A stretch of 64,000 nucleotides of DNA from Chitinophagaceae bacterium UBA4407 (GCA_002390845.1 DGQT01000094.1:1-64000); one strand, 5' to 3'. Positions 23,060 through 32,781 are shown, counted from the stretch's first letter. The notes: generated by a model from the sequence alone, not told the origin. Numbers and translations are program-made.

Positions 23060-25648
23060 ATGAACAGTAAATATTTCACACCATTTGCTGATGAAGCAGC
23101 AATGGAAACAGCAACAGAACAGAACGAAGCAGCGGCTCAGTATAACAATGAGCAGTATGCAGCATATACGCCTTTCAGCAATGAGTTTGAAAAGGTTGAT
23201 ACCACACAAAGCGAGTTTGAAGCTGATGAAAAAGAGCAGCAGTATTATGAGATTCTTGATGAACTCTACGACCGTGAATTTGAAACGGCTGTTTACAATA
23301 TGGTGAATGAAATGCGGGAAAATTTCATGAGCTATGAAGCGGAAAACCCTTTCGTGAATGAAGCACAAACTGCACAACTTGCCAGCCAATACTTACAGCC
23401 TGTATTGAATGAAGCCAATAACCTGTTCAATGAAATGGCAACTGTTTTAGAAACAATGCCTATACAGCAGATGAGCGAAACAGAGCTGGAAGCAGCACTG
23501 GATAACATTTACAGTCAGCGTGAAAGCAACCTTACACCCGCACAGGAATTCTTTATAAAGAAACTTCACAATAAAGGAAAAGCTGCCGCCAAAGCAACTG
23601 CCAAAAAGAAAGGCGGCGGGAAAATACTTAAAAAAGTATTTGAAAAGTTAGGGCCGATTGTAAAACCACTGATTGAGAAAGTACTGAACCTGGCACTGAA
23701 TAAACTACCGCCTGATGTGAGAAAGATTGCAAAAGAATTTGCCAAAAAATTATTTAACAGGAAAAAAACACAGCGTGATAATACAGACAGGGCTGATGCA
23801 ACCGATGATACTGACGACATCAGTTACAGCAACAAAAATGATGATGATGCAGATGATAATGATGAGCAAACTGATAATAGCGAAGAAGGTAATGAAAATG
23901 ATGACAGCTACACAGGTGAAGATGGCGAAACACCCACCACTTATCCTGTACAAAATATACAGGCAGAGTTCGATTATTATATTACCCGCTATATTCAAAC
24001 AGACAATGAAACCCTGCAGCAAAACTTGCTGAATGAATATGAAAACAATGTAGAAAAAGAAGCCATTGAAACCAATGCACTCCACGAAGCCAAAGAACAA
24101 TTTATACAGGAACTTGAAAATTTAAAAGAAGGCGAAGACCCGGCACCCGCCCTCGAAAATTTTATTGCAGAAGCAATTAAAGCTGCACAAAAAATTGCAA
24201 AAATTGCCATCAAAATTATTGGTCGCGATAAGGTAGTTGCCTTTCTCGCAAACCTGATGGCAAAATGGATAAGCAAATACATTGCCCCTGACAAAGCCCT
24301 GAAACTTGCCACAGTAATGGCTGATAAAGGATTGAAATTATTAAAACTTGAAACAGGAGAGCCGAAAAATGCCAGGGCAGTTTATGAAGCCATTGCACAT
24401 ACCGTAGAAGAAGCAGCCACAAAAATAACTGCCTTGCCGGATGCTGTTTTAAACAACCCGGAAGTGCTGGCACAAGAAGCATATATGGCTTTTGAAAATG
24501 CAGCCGCTGCTTATTTCCCTGACAATGTTATCCGTTACGAAGCAAGAGAATCCGAAACAGGCGATGGTCATTGGCAGTCAAAAGGCAACTATTACAAACA
24601 CACCAAAACTTTTGAAACAGCACTTGATGTAAACAAACTCAAAAGTATTGAAACCTTTGGTGGCGTTTCGCTCTACGATTTTATTACAGATACTTTGCGC
24701 ATCCAAAGCCCAAAACCTGTTGACGTAAAAATTCATTTGTTCCAGGCAAGCAGAGGTGCCACATTGAGTGCCATTGCAAAAAATGAAACAAAAATTCCAG
24801 GCCTGGGCAGTGCATCGCCATCTTCCTATATGCAGTTACATCCGCTTACAATACAGGCTGCTACTGCATTACTTGGTCAGCCACGGCTTGGTAAAAATGT
24901 GCGACCTGTTAATAAACGCAACCGTAATCTTATATTCCAGGGCGAACGTTTTTACTACCTGCAAATCACTGGTGGTGCAGCAGTAGAACCGGGTAAAACC
25001 CCCGACAGCATTGAGTTGTGCAAGCATAAAAGACACCCCCATCATATTGTACCTGTACCAATTGACCCTACACCGGTAGCACAAAGTTCGCAGATACAAA
25101 CCTTCATCACGGGTTCATTAAGAGATGGCATTCACGTAAGATCGCTTATCTATATAAGCGAAGACAATAGCCTCAAAATACTCGCAGCCATGAAGCAGCA
25201 AAGCTGGGGCGAACTCTATGAATACTTCAAAAAATTACAACCCGGCTTTGAAAGAAACTGGTTTGGCGGTCAGCACAAAATAGGCGGTATCATTATGAAA
25301 GGTATGCTCGAAATAATTGGCAAAATAGTAAAGGAAAAACTGCCACAGCAAATCATGGAAAAAATAAAGCATCATATTGAAGAGTTCGAAAAAGCAGTAA
25401 ACGACCCACGCAATGGCGTAACGGTTGTGGTCTCTTTCGGCATCTCACTGCACAAGGAAAAGCTGGCAATAAAACTAAAAAACAGTTTCGAAAGCATGCA
25501 ACTGCATGTGCTGCCTGGGTATATTCAGAAAAGCAAACCGCATGTACCTCATTGCCCGCGCTGCACTTCAAAAAAGTTTCCGATAGTAGGTTATGGTGTC
25601 CCTGCCAACGCCGCAACCATGAAAGTACAAAAGCCTTCTTTCAACTAA
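23060..25648 (+). CDS. Large unrecognised protein with cationic and Asp-rich segments, 862 aa
   Basis: Not recognised as a named family. The chain has distinct zones. Residues 1-60 are acidic and aromatic (AYTPFSNEFEKVD). An ILDELYDREFETAVYNMVNEM helix motif follows near residues 65-85. A Lys-rich amphipathic stretch lies at about 165-225 (GKAAAKATAKKKGGGKILKK..., repeated IVKPLIEK and IAKEFAKKLF). A nearly pure Asp/Asn/Glu spacer follows at about 240-292, then a long helical part to about 500, a mixed alpha/beta C-terminal region, and a CPRC motif near residue 832. There is no signal peptide. It is followed by a PIE copy and then a tight three-gene operon; I infer these form one cassette. 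Confidence 0.75.
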   Translation: MNSKYFTPFADEAAMETATEQNEAAAQYNNEQYAAYTPFSNEFEKVDTTQSEFEADEKEQQYYEILDELYDREFETAVYNMVNEMRENFMSYEAENPFVNEAQTAQLASQYLQPVLNEANNLFNEMATVLETMPIQQMSETELEAALDNIYSQRESNLTPAQEFFIKKLHNKGKAAAKATAKKKGGGKILKKVFEKLGPIVKPLIEKVLNLALNKLPPDVRKIAKEFAKKLFNRKKTQRDNTDRADATDDTDDISYSNKNDDDADDNDEQTDNSEEGNENDDSYTGEDGETPTTYPVQNIQAEFDYYITRYIQTDNETLQQNLLNEYENNVEKEAIETNALHEAKEQFIQELENLKEGEDPAPALENFIAEAIKAAQKIAKIAIKIIGRDKVVAFLANLMAKWISKYIAPDKALKLATVMADKGLKLLKLETGEPKNARAVYEAIAHTVEEAATKITALPDAVLNNPEVLAQEAYMAFENAAAAYFPDNVIRYEARESETGDGHWQSKGNYYKHTKTFETALDVNKLKSIETFGGVSLYDFITDTLRIQSPKPVDVKIHLFQASRGATLSAIAKNETKIPGLGSASPSSYMQLHPLTIQAATALLGQPRLGKNVRPVNKRNRNLIFQGERFYYLQITGGAAVEPGKTPDSIELCKHKRHPHHIVPVPIDPTPVAQSSQIQTFITGSLRDGIHVRSLIYISEDNSLKILAAMKQQSWGELYEYFKKLQPGFERNWFGGQHKIGGIIMKGMLEIIGKIVKEKLPQQIMEKIKHHIEEFEKAVNDPRNGVTVVVSFGISLHKEKLAIKLKNSFESMQLHVLPGYIQKSKPHVPHCPRCTSKKFPIVGYGVPANAATMKVQKPSFN

Positions 25649-25678
25649 AGTGGCAAGAACAATAAAAAGCCAAATACA

Positions 25679-25882
25679 TTTTTGAGCCAGGCAGTTGAAC
25701 ATGCATGAAGCTTCGTTGCGTCGCACTCTTGTACTGTTAGTCAGGAAGTCAGCAAGACCGGAAGTCCGAAAGACTGCTATAATAGAAGGATAGGCTTTCT
25801 GACTTTGCTGACTTGTATTCTGTAGTACAAGAGTGCGACGCAACAAAAGCCAAATAGAAAATCAATAGCCTGGTTCATAAAA
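25679..25882. repeat. Complete PIE copy inside the unknown cassette
   Basis: Left outer TTTTTGAGCCAGGCA (from 25679), core GTTGCGTCGCACTCTTGTAC at 25715-25734, right core GTACAAGAGTGCGACGCAAC at 25825-25844 (perfect inverse), outer end AGCCTGGTTCATAAAA. The loop has its own inverted repeat, GTCAGCAA ... TTGCTGAC. Confidence 0.9.
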
Positions 25883-25928
25883 GAAATTATAAACAATAGT
25901 ACATAACAACATCATTTACCGGTACTTT

Positions 25929-27176
25929 ATGCAAACACTTTACCGTCAGATAACACACTGGCACACTGCAGCAAAACGCATGGCAAATGTAGAGCAGATG
26001 GCATCGGGCACTGCATGGCAGGGTTTGCAGCAGTCAACAGGTGCTTTGATAAAACTGTTCTTACAAAAATGTACAGCCCATTTAGCAGCAAGAGGGCAGC
26101 AGTTAAAACAACAACTGCAAACTGCAAACAGTGCGGCGTTACGGCTGCAACTGCGTAGGGCGCTGCTGAAGTATAAAGCAGATTATTTACGCAGCGAAAC
26201 CACCATTCATTTTTATACGGATGCCATTAACACACGCACACAAACAGATGTGGCTGCCATGCTAAAAGGCTGCGATGTACTCTGCAATGTATGCATGCAG
26301 ACATTCCTGGAACCCTTGCATAAAACAGCCCCACCGGTAATTACTTATCTGGATAAAGGGCTTGGTGCTGCTATTATGAAAGCAGGCTTGCGTTTATGGG
26401 ATGGCAGCATAAGCCCTGTGGCATTGATAAAAATTACCTACCACAATTTAGTGCGCCCGACAGCAGTACTGCATGAATGTGGTCACCAGGTAGCGCATAT
26501 ACTAAACTGGAATATGGAGCTTGCTTTACTGCTGCTGCAGTTATTAAAAGATAAAGATGCACAAGTGGCGAAAGCCTTTGCAGGATGGAGTTCTGAGATA
26601 GCCGCAGATACTGTTGCCCTCGTCACATCCGGCTATGGCGCTGTAGCGGCTTTGCACGATGTGGTAGATGGCGATGCTGATATGGTATTTAATTATGAAG
26701 CCAGTGATCCACACCCCATTTCTTATTTACGTGTACTGCTAAACTGTGCTATGTGTACTGTTTTATTCGGTGCAGGTGCATGGAATAATTTAGAAAAGGA
26801 ATGGATAGAAAATCATCCGCTGGCTGAAGCGGATAAAGAAGCTGCGGCTATCATAAAAAAATCCATTCCATTATTGCCATTGATTGCACAAGCCATACTG
26901 CAAACAAAGCAAAAAGCATTTAACAATAAAAGCATAACAGAGCTGGTAAATGCAAATCTTGTTTTACCTGCAGCGCTAAAAAAGTTTGAGGATGAAATGC
27001 AGCGCAGAGCCAATCACCCCAATGAATATCTCACAGCAAACAGTTTAAAAATAGTGGCGCTGTCAGGATATAAAGTTGCCACAGAAAAAAATAATATTGA
27101 AGCAGCAACAGAAAACCTTTCACAATTTTTAAAACAGTTGGGCGGCAAAGCACAACTACAATATTCACTAAACTAA
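25929..27176 (+). CDS. Predicted zinc metallopeptidase (HExxH), 415 aa
   Basis: Unassigned protein with a clear gluzincin-type active site: VLHECGHQVAH at residues 180-190, with His182, Glu183 and His186, and a second Glu (Glu223) in SSEIAADTVAL 37 residues on. That spacing suits a third zinc ligand. The N-terminal 170 residues are helical and rich in Ala, Gln and Leu (ARGQQLKQQLQTANSAALRLQLRRALLKYK). A hydrophobic segment near 275-290 (LNCAMCTVLFGAGAW) could touch a membrane. There is no signal peptide. It is the first gene of a tight operon (gaps of 11 and 10 bases) and probably processes a cassette partner, perhaps the 862-aa protein; that is inference. Confidence 0.72.
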   Translation: MQTLYRQITHWHTAAKRMANVEQMASGTAWQGLQQSTGALIKLFLQKCTAHLAARGQQLKQQLQTANSAALRLQLRRALLKYKADYLRSETTIHFYTDAINTRTQTDVAAMLKGCDVLCNVCMQTFLEPLHKTAPPVITYLDKGLGAAIMKAGLRLWDGSISPVALIKITYHNLVRPTAVLHECGHQVAHILNWNMELALLLLQLLKDKDAQVAKAFAGWSSEIAADTVALVTSGYGAVAALHDVVDGDADMVFNYEASDPHPISYLRVLLNCAMCTVLFGAGAWNNLEKEWIENHPLAEADKEAAAIIKKSIPLLPLIAQAILQTKQKAFNNKSITELVNANLVLPAALKKFEDEMQRRANHPNEYLTANSLKIVALSGYKVATEKNNIEAATENLSQFLKQLGGKAQLQYSLN

Positions 27177-27187
27177 AAATTTATTTT

Positions 27188-27505
27188 ATGGCTACCATTA
27201 AAGTACCAAAAACTGATGTAATACCATCACCGGACCAGGAATTACTTACTCAATTACAAGAGCAAATGGCGAGGGGTGCTTCGTTCACTGAAGCTGTTGA
27301 CACCGTTACATTTAACGCCGAACCTTACCTGGGGTTAAAGACAGCTATGCAACGCTCTATCTTTCCCCCAAGCCCTGTGCCGGTATTATCTCCTGTTCAG
27401 GCAGAGATGGATGATATACTTACAAAAGCAATGATCCAGTGCTACAGGGAGGATATTAAACCATTACTTGTTACGTCATCCAAACCAATTATAGCAACCA
27501 AATAA
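27188..27505 (+). CDS. Small hypothetical protein of the unknown cassette, 105 aa
   Basis: 105 residues, no recognised domain, no signal peptide. A proline-rich linker (FPPSPVPVLSPVQ) separates an N-terminal helix pair (DQELLTQLQEQMARGASFTEAVDTV) from a C-terminal helix (EMDDILTKAMIQCYREDIKPLL). It starts 11 bases after the metallopeptidase stop and ends 10 bases before the next start, so it is clearly translated as part of the operon. It could be an adaptor, scaffold or inhibitor. Confidence 0.68.
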   Translation: MATIKVPKTDVIPSPDQELLTQLQEQMARGASFTEAVDTVTFNAEPYLGLKTAMQRSIFPPSPVPVLSPVQAEMDDILTKAMIQCYREDIKPLLVTSSKPIIATK

Positions 27506-27515
27506 ATCTATTTTT

Positions 27516-28997
27516 ATGTCAATCATAACAACAAATCAATCCGTTGGCGGACCGGCAAATACAACCTTATCTTTAAATGGTGAGCCGCCGGTACTTGGCG
27601 CTCCCCTGTTATTTGAATTAATAAGAAGCTACAATATTTTAAATCCAGCAAATAGTGAATGTATATTGAACAAAGGAGCTGTAAGTTTAAATCTCAACAA
27701 TGAATTTGAATCTTATACCATACCAACCAACACTCCTTTAAAAAATCCAACAGGGTATTATGGGTTATTTCTGAGAGACGTTGTGCCTGAAAACTTAGTC
27801 ACTCCACCGCTGGCAGGTACTTTAAACGGCACGTTTAACAGGCATAGTATCATGGCTTCAAATCCATATATTCTGCTAACTGCAACAGATTTAAAACAAA
27901 ACTCCGCCGGGCTTGAAGAAGCGTTTACCACTATTGCAGATACTTCAAAAATAAAGTCTTCTATAGATCAGTATTGGTTCAGAATGTCTTCATATTGCCC
28001 CACCAATATAAAAGCTTCAAAAGATCAATATGATATACAGGATAAATACCTCGGTTACTATCCCAACCTTCATCTCGTTTACGCCTACATGATGGAGAAC
28101 ACCAAAATGGTACAAATTTTCGAACGCATACTTTCGCTTTACCAGCATGGTGAAGACCTTACCATTCCTACAGTTACGGTAAATAGTACCACACCTACCA
28201 TTACAGACAATGGCAAAACACGCAAATGGATTGATAATACAAGTCTTTTATTTTACTCAAACTCCCCTTCTGCAGTGTGGAACGATAACAGTTTGCTGGG
28301 CTCCAACTTCGAAGCCATCCGCCGCAATGCTTATTACCGTTTACTGGGTATGGATCTTAATCACGGCATTGGCGAAAAAGCAACACAGCCTGTAGCTTAT
28401 CAACGTGCAAACCATACCAATCTTGGTTTTACAGAATTGTTTGAAAATTTCTTAAAGCAATGCTGGCAAATGATCATCAATTTCAATAATACATCAAACA
28501 TAAATACCACAGACCTTGTAGCACTGCAGGAGCTGGCAAATGCCATCCGGAATATGCTTTTATCAAGGCGCTCCACAGAAAATAATTTAGACAATTACCC
28601 GGTGCTCAATCTTTCAAAAGCAGAGTATGCATCCGTAGTTATGTTTCAATGGTTTTATCATTCGCTGTCTTATAATTCACCTATCGTGGTAGAGATGAGC
28701 GCAGAAGCAGGCACACCTGCGGAGCGGCTTTCAAGGCTGGGCCAACGGGTAGGTATTCCATGCCATTCCAAATCATCTTTCTTTATAGACCTTGCACCAT
28801 TAATGGCAACACTTTTACGTTTGTTTGAGCTGGATGAAATAGACAACAATTACATTACCGCCATTGCCAACCCAACCACAAGACCATATTCACTTATCAC
28901 AAGTATTCTAAACAATTACCAGTTGGCAACAGGCAAGAATTTAAAGAGCCAGGTACAGGTAAATAACGCAAGATTATTAAGTACAGCGCTTGTTTAA
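27516..28997 (+). CDS. Hypothetical protein of the unknown cassette, 493 aa
   Basis: Unrecognised, 493 residues, no signal peptide. It begins with a short Ser/Thr/Asn-rich beta-like part (NTTLSLNGEPPVLGAPLLFELIRSYN), then a mostly helical body rich in Asn, Tyr and aromatic residues, with LGYYPNLHLVYAYMMENTKMVQIFERILSLYQHGED and FTELFENFLKQCWQMIINFNN as notable stretches. The C-terminal FFIDLAPLMATLLRLFELDEI is hydrophobic. It is the last gene of the three-gene operon; a PIE copy follows the stop. The composition (many Asn and Thr) suggests an extracytoplasmic or structural protein, but no function can be assigned. Confidence 0.7.
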   Translation: MSIITTNQSVGGPANTTLSLNGEPPVLGAPLLFELIRSYNILNPANSECILNKGAVSLNLNNEFESYTIPTNTPLKNPTGYYGLFLRDVVPENLVTPPLAGTLNGTFNRHSIMASNPYILLTATDLKQNSAGLEEAFTTIADTSKIKSSIDQYWFRMSSYCPTNIKASKDQYDIQDKYLGYYPNLHLVYAYMMENTKMVQIFERILSLYQHGEDLTIPTVTVNSTTPTITDNGKTRKWIDNTSLLFYSNSPSAVWNDNSLLGSNFEAIRRNAYYRLLGMDLNHGIGEKATQPVAYQRANHTNLGFTELFENFLKQCWQMIINFNNTSNINTTDLVALQELANAIRNMLLSRRSTENNLDNYPVLNLSKAEYASVVMFQWFYHSLSYNSPIVVEMSAEAGTPAERLSRLGQRVGIPCHSKSSFFIDLAPLMATLLRLFELDEIDNNYITAIANPTTRPYSLITSILNNYQLATGKNLKSQVQVNNARLLSTALV

Positions 28998-29007
28998 TAT
29001 ACAGTAA

Positions 29008-29250
29008 TTTTTTTTGGACCGGGCATTGGTAATGCTGTTGATCGCCTGTTGCGTCGCACACTTTTGCTATAGAATATAATTGAACTTTCTACAGCCAACA
29101 CATAAGCCCAACAGTAAAATTATTATTGAATTTATTCTATGCAATCGTTTTCGTCTACGCTTGGGTAAAAGCCCAATAGAATATCAAACCGCATAAGTGT
29201 GCGACGCAACAAAAGCTTCATAATTATTCAAAAGACTGGCTCACAAAAAA
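29008..29250. repeat. Complete PIE copy
   Basis: T8 and GGACCGGGC (29008-29024), left core GTTGCGTCGCACACTT (29048-29063), right core ATAAGTGTGCGACGCAAC (29193-29210), outer end GACTGGCTCACAAAAAA. The loop is about 130 bases and contains TTGGGTAAAAGCCCAA, a small hairpin. Confidence 0.88.
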
Positions 29251-29330
29251 GAGCTTTCATGTTAGTTAATAAATCTCACCTTTAATAAGTCGATCTGAAC
29301 AAATCACTTTCAATAACCAAAACGCACATT

Positions 29331-31388
29331 ATGAAAAAAATACTTTTTCTTTTGGCAGTATCATCCTTTGGTACTTCAGCAAATTCCATTGCACAAAACT
29401 GGTTGCTTGCCGGTAATGCCGCAGTAGCAGGAAATTTTTTAGGTACCACCAATAATCAACCGTTGGTATTTCGTGTAAATAATCAAAGGTCCGGCCTTAT
29501 CGATTTTAATCCGCTTAAAGCCAATACAGCCTTTGGTTTCCAGGCAATGATGAATAATACTTCCGGTACCAGTAATGTAGCTGTGGGTTACCAGGCATTT
29601 ATTTCAAATACCACGGGGTATCATAATACCGCCGTAGGATTTAATGCGCTTAATGCCAACGTTTCAGGATATTATAATACTGCGTTAGGTTACGCTGCAA
29701 TGTTAAAAAATGTATCTGGTGCCGGCAATACTGCAACCGGTTGGACAGCACTTGCCTTTAACATTACCGGAAATAATAACACAGCAACAGGTTATGGTAC
29801 ACTTTATAATAATAACTCAGGTATCAATAATACAGCAACCGGTTTAACGGCACTTTATTATAATACTTCCGGTGCAGCAAACACAGCCACCGGCCTCGGA
29901 AGCCTTACGAATAATACTACAGGCAGTAATAATGTTGGTGAAGGATATAATTCTCTATATAATAATACAACAGGATATTCTAATGTTGCTGTTGGTACAT
30001 CAGCTTTAAACAACAATAACGTAGCCAGTAATGTTGTAGGTGTTGGTGATTCTGCGTTGTTTAACAATGGTCTTTCTGCGGTAAACAGTTATCACGCTAC
30101 CGGTAATACTGCACTGGGTTCAAAAACACTTTATTCTAACACAACAGGATATTTTAATACTGCCACCGGCTACCAGGCTCTTTACAACGCTACAACAACT
30201 TATGGGAATACTGCAAATGGGTATAAGGCTTTATATAACAGTACCGGGGGCGTTAATACAGGCGTGGGATATGTTGCACTTTATTCCAATACTACGGGCT
30301 ATAGAAATTCAGCGTTTGGCTGGCAATCGCTGTATTTAAACACCTCTGGTTATATAAACACTGCAACAGGAGACTATGCACTTTATTCCAATACTTCAGG
30401 ATTTGGTAATACAGCTTCGGGGGATCAGTCACTTTTGAATAATACTACTGGTTACAATAATACTGCGGTAGGAGGATTGGCTCTTTATACAAATACAATT
30501 GGTAATTACAATACAGCGATTGGCGTGTATGCTACCACTGCGGCAGGTAACTTTAGTAATGCTACAGCATTGGGCAGCAGTGCTGTAGCAACGGCGAGTA
30601 ACGAAGTATTTATAGGTGATGGAAGTGTTACTGCGGTTAGGTCAGCAGCAGGGTTGTTTACAACATCTGATGGCAGGTTTAAAAAGGGTATAAAAAAGAA
30701 TATTCCAGGGCTTGATTTTATCAACAGTTTAAATCCTGTAACCTACAACTATGATGTACACAAAATGAATGATTTTATAAAACCCAATAGTAATACTGAT
30801 AAAAAAGTAAATGCTGATCTTGCTAAGGCGCAGGAAGCAGCCATCGCTGGTAAAGAAAAAATTCTTTACTCCGGATTTATTGCACAGGAAGTGGAAACAG
30901 CCGCAACCAATGCTGGCTACGATTTTAGTGGCTTGCATAAGCCAGAAAACGATAAAGATCCTTATGCAATAGATTATGCTTCATTTGTGGTTCCGTTGGT
31001 AAAAGCAGTACAGGAACTTTCTACCGAAAATGAAGAATTAAAATCACGCCTTGCGAAAATTGAACAGATGATTGGGCCAGCTAATTCAACAACCGGGAGC
31101 GATGCGCTAACAAATATAAAATTAAGTGATGTAGCATTGGATCAGAATATTCCTAACCCTCTTGTAACCGCAACTACTATCCGTTATAAACTACCATCCG
31201 GTGTAAAGAAAGCTGAACTGGTAATTAAGGACGTAACAGGTAAAACTATTCAACAGATAACATTAGGCACAAATACAAGTGGCGTTATAAATATCGATGC
31301 ATCATCTATAAGCAGCGGTGTTTATACTTATTACCTGGTTGCTGATGGCAGAATTATTGAAAGCAAAAGGATGGTTATAGCAAAATAA
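29331..31388 (+). CDS. Repeat-rich surface protein with S74 chaperone domain and T9SS sorting signal
   Basis: 685 residues. It has a signal peptide (ILFLLAVSSFGTSANSIAQN). From about residue 60 to 415 there are more than a dozen imperfect 20-25-residue repeats of the form N-T-A-x-G-x-x-A-L-Y-x-N-T-T-G-Y-x-N, a beta-solenoid-like array. Next comes a Peptidase_S74-type intramolecular chaperone segment (TTSDGRFKKGIKKNIPGLDFINSLNPVTYNYD, from about 444). The short coiled coil VKAVQELSTENEELKSRLAKIE follows at about 560. The end is a T9SS type A sorting domain (NIPNPLVTATTIRYKLPSG ... SSGVYTYYLVADGRIIESKRMVI). Phage-tail-fibre-like repeats exported by T9SS suggest a surface adhesin. Confidence 0.87.
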   Translation: MKKILFLLAVSSFGTSANSIAQNWLLAGNAAVAGNFLGTTNNQPLVFRVNNQRSGLIDFNPLKANTAFGFQAMMNNTSGTSNVAVGYQAFISNTTGYHNTAVGFNALNANVSGYYNTALGYAAMLKNVSGAGNTATGWTALAFNITGNNNTATGYGTLYNNNSGINNTATGLTALYYNTSGAANTATGLGSLTNNTTGSNNVGEGYNSLYNNTTGYSNVAVGTSALNNNNVASNVVGVGDSALFNNGLSAVNSYHATGNTALGSKTLYSNTTGYFNTATGYQALYNATTTYGNTANGYKALYNSTGGVNTGVGYVALYSNTTGYRNSAFGWQSLYLNTSGYINTATGDYALYSNTSGFGNTASGDQSLLNNTTGYNNTAVGGLALYTNTIGNYNTAIGVYATTAAGNFSNATALGSSAVATASNEVFIGDGSVTAVRSAAGLFTTSDGRFKKGIKKNIPGLDFINSLNPVTYNYDVHKMNDFIKPNSNTDKKVNADLAKAQEAAIAGKEKILYSGFIAQEVETAATNAGYDFSGLHKPENDKDPYAIDYASFVVPLVKAVQELSTENEELKSRLAKIEQMIGPANSTTGSDALTNIKLSDVALDQNIPNPLVTATTIRYKLPSGVKKAELVIKDVTGKTIQQITLGTNTSGVINIDASSISSGVYTYYLVADGRIIESKRMVIAK

Positions 31389-31423
31389 TATTTAAAGAGT
31401 TTGTTTTTGTTTTGATTGTTTAC

Positions 31424-31460
31424 AATGCAGCATTCCGTAATGATGAGTGCTGCATTTTTT
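31424..31460 (+). terminator. Terminator of the S74/T9SS gene
   Basis: AATGCAGCA (31424-31432) pairs with TGCTGCATT (31448-31456), followed by TTTT. It lies about 36 bases after the stop. Confidence 0.8.
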
Positions 31461-31662
31461 GTGTGTAATATCGGTGCGGTACAAAACATACATTACGCTT
31501 ATGACAGCAAGCTTTCGCCGTTTAAAGAGTGTAATGCAGGTAAAGCTTTATAAAAAAATATAGCCTGGTTCAATATAAAAAGCTTTATATAAAATTTCAT
31601 TTCATTTTTTTCGTTTAAAGAAACAACTGTTTCAATTTCTTCCCAAAAACTGAACTTATTAA

Positions 31663-32763
31663 ATGAAGCATTCGCTATTTATTATCTGTATCATTGTTTT
31701 ATTCTTTGCATCCTGCAAAAAAAGTGTTGATACTGAAACACCAATTGCGCCACCTGTAACACAAGACAATCTTTACTTTCCGCCGGTTAACAGTTCTAAA
31801 TGGCAAACAATTTCACTTGTATCGCTTGGCTGGAATGAAACTGCGCTGAACGATGTTTATACTTACCTGCAGCAAAAAAATACAAAGGCGTTTATTATTT
31901 TAAAAGATGGTAAGATTGTTACAGAAGAATATTTTGGCAGTTTTACAGCAGACAGTCTCTGGTATTGGGCATCGGCGGGCAAAACGATGACGGCGATGCT
32001 GGTTGGTATTGCGCAGCAGGAGGGTTTATTAAACATAAACGACAAATCGTCGAAGTACCTTGGCACAGGCTGGACCTCTTTGCCGCAGCAAAAGGAAGAC
32101 CTTATTACCATTCGCAACCAGCTTACCATGACCACTGGTCTCGACGATGCAGTGATGCCCGATAATGATTGTACTACTCCCGATTGCCTTGTTTATAAAG
32201 CCGATGCCGGCACTCGTTGGGCGTATCACAACGCGCCTTACACGGTGCTTGATAAAGTAGTAGAAGCTGCAAGCGGCACAACATTCAATAATTATTTCCA
32301 GCAAAAAATAAGAAACCCTGTTGGCATGAATGGCCTTTGGCTGCCTTCGGGTTACAACAATGTTTATTACAGCAATGCCCGCAGTATGGCAAGGTTTGGT
32401 TTGCTGTTGTTAAACAAAGGCAAATGGAACCAAACAACTATTTTAAGCGACAGCAATTATTATAATGCACAGATCAACACATCGCAAAACCTTAATTTAT
32501 CTTACGGCTATTTAACCTGGCTTAATGGCAAAGCAAGTTACATGCTTCCGTCGGTGCAATTTATTTTTCCCGGAATGCTTACGCCCAATGCGCCTGCAGA
32601 TATGTTTGCAGCGCTTGGCAAGAACGATCAAAAAATATATGTAGTGCCTTCACAAAAATTAGTGGTAATACGCATGGGCGAATCTGCCGGTAACGTGCAA
32701 CTTGCCGCATCAAGCTTTGATAATGAATTGTGGGGTAAACTGAAAACTATTATTGGTTATTAA
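31663..32763 (+). CDS. Serine hydrolase (beta-lactamase family) lipoprotein
   Basis: 366-residue lipoprotein with SPII signal MKHSLFIICIIVLFFASCKK (Cys at residue 18). It belongs to the class C beta-lactamase/penicillin-binding-like serine hydrolases. The active-site Ser-x-x-Lys is in YWASAGKTMTAMLVG near residue 108, and the Tyr-x-Asn is YHN in RWAYHNAPYTVLDKVVEAASG near residue 190. A late segment with GKNDQKIYVVPSQKLVVIRMGE holds the usual strand beside the active site. Members hydrolyse peptides or esters, rarely beta-lactams. It probably faces the periplasm. The substrate is unknown and the gene is monocistronic. Confidence 0.87.
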   Translation: MKHSLFIICIIVLFFASCKKSVDTETPIAPPVTQDNLYFPPVNSSKWQTISLVSLGWNETALNDVYTYLQQKNTKAFIILKDGKIVTEEYFGSFTADSLWYWASAGKTMTAMLVGIAQQEGLLNINDKSSKYLGTGWTSLPQQKEDLITIRNQLTMTTGLDDAVMPDNDCTTPDCLVYKADAGTRWAYHNAPYTVLDKVVEAASGTTFNNYFQQKIRNPVGMNGLWLPSGYNNVYYSNARSMARFGLLLLNKGKWNQTTILSDSNYYNAQINTSQNLNLSYGYLTWLNGKASYMLPSVQFIFPGMLTPNAPADMFAALGKNDQKIYVVPSQKLVVIRMGESAGNVQLAASSFDNELWGKLKTIIGY

Positions 32764-32781
32764 ATCCTTTGTTTACTAAGT

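Noticed and set aside
29500..30570. Tandem DNA repeat (VNTR) as a separate element
   Set aside because: The periodicity is explained by the protein repeats of the S74/T9SS gene, which stays in frame throughout.
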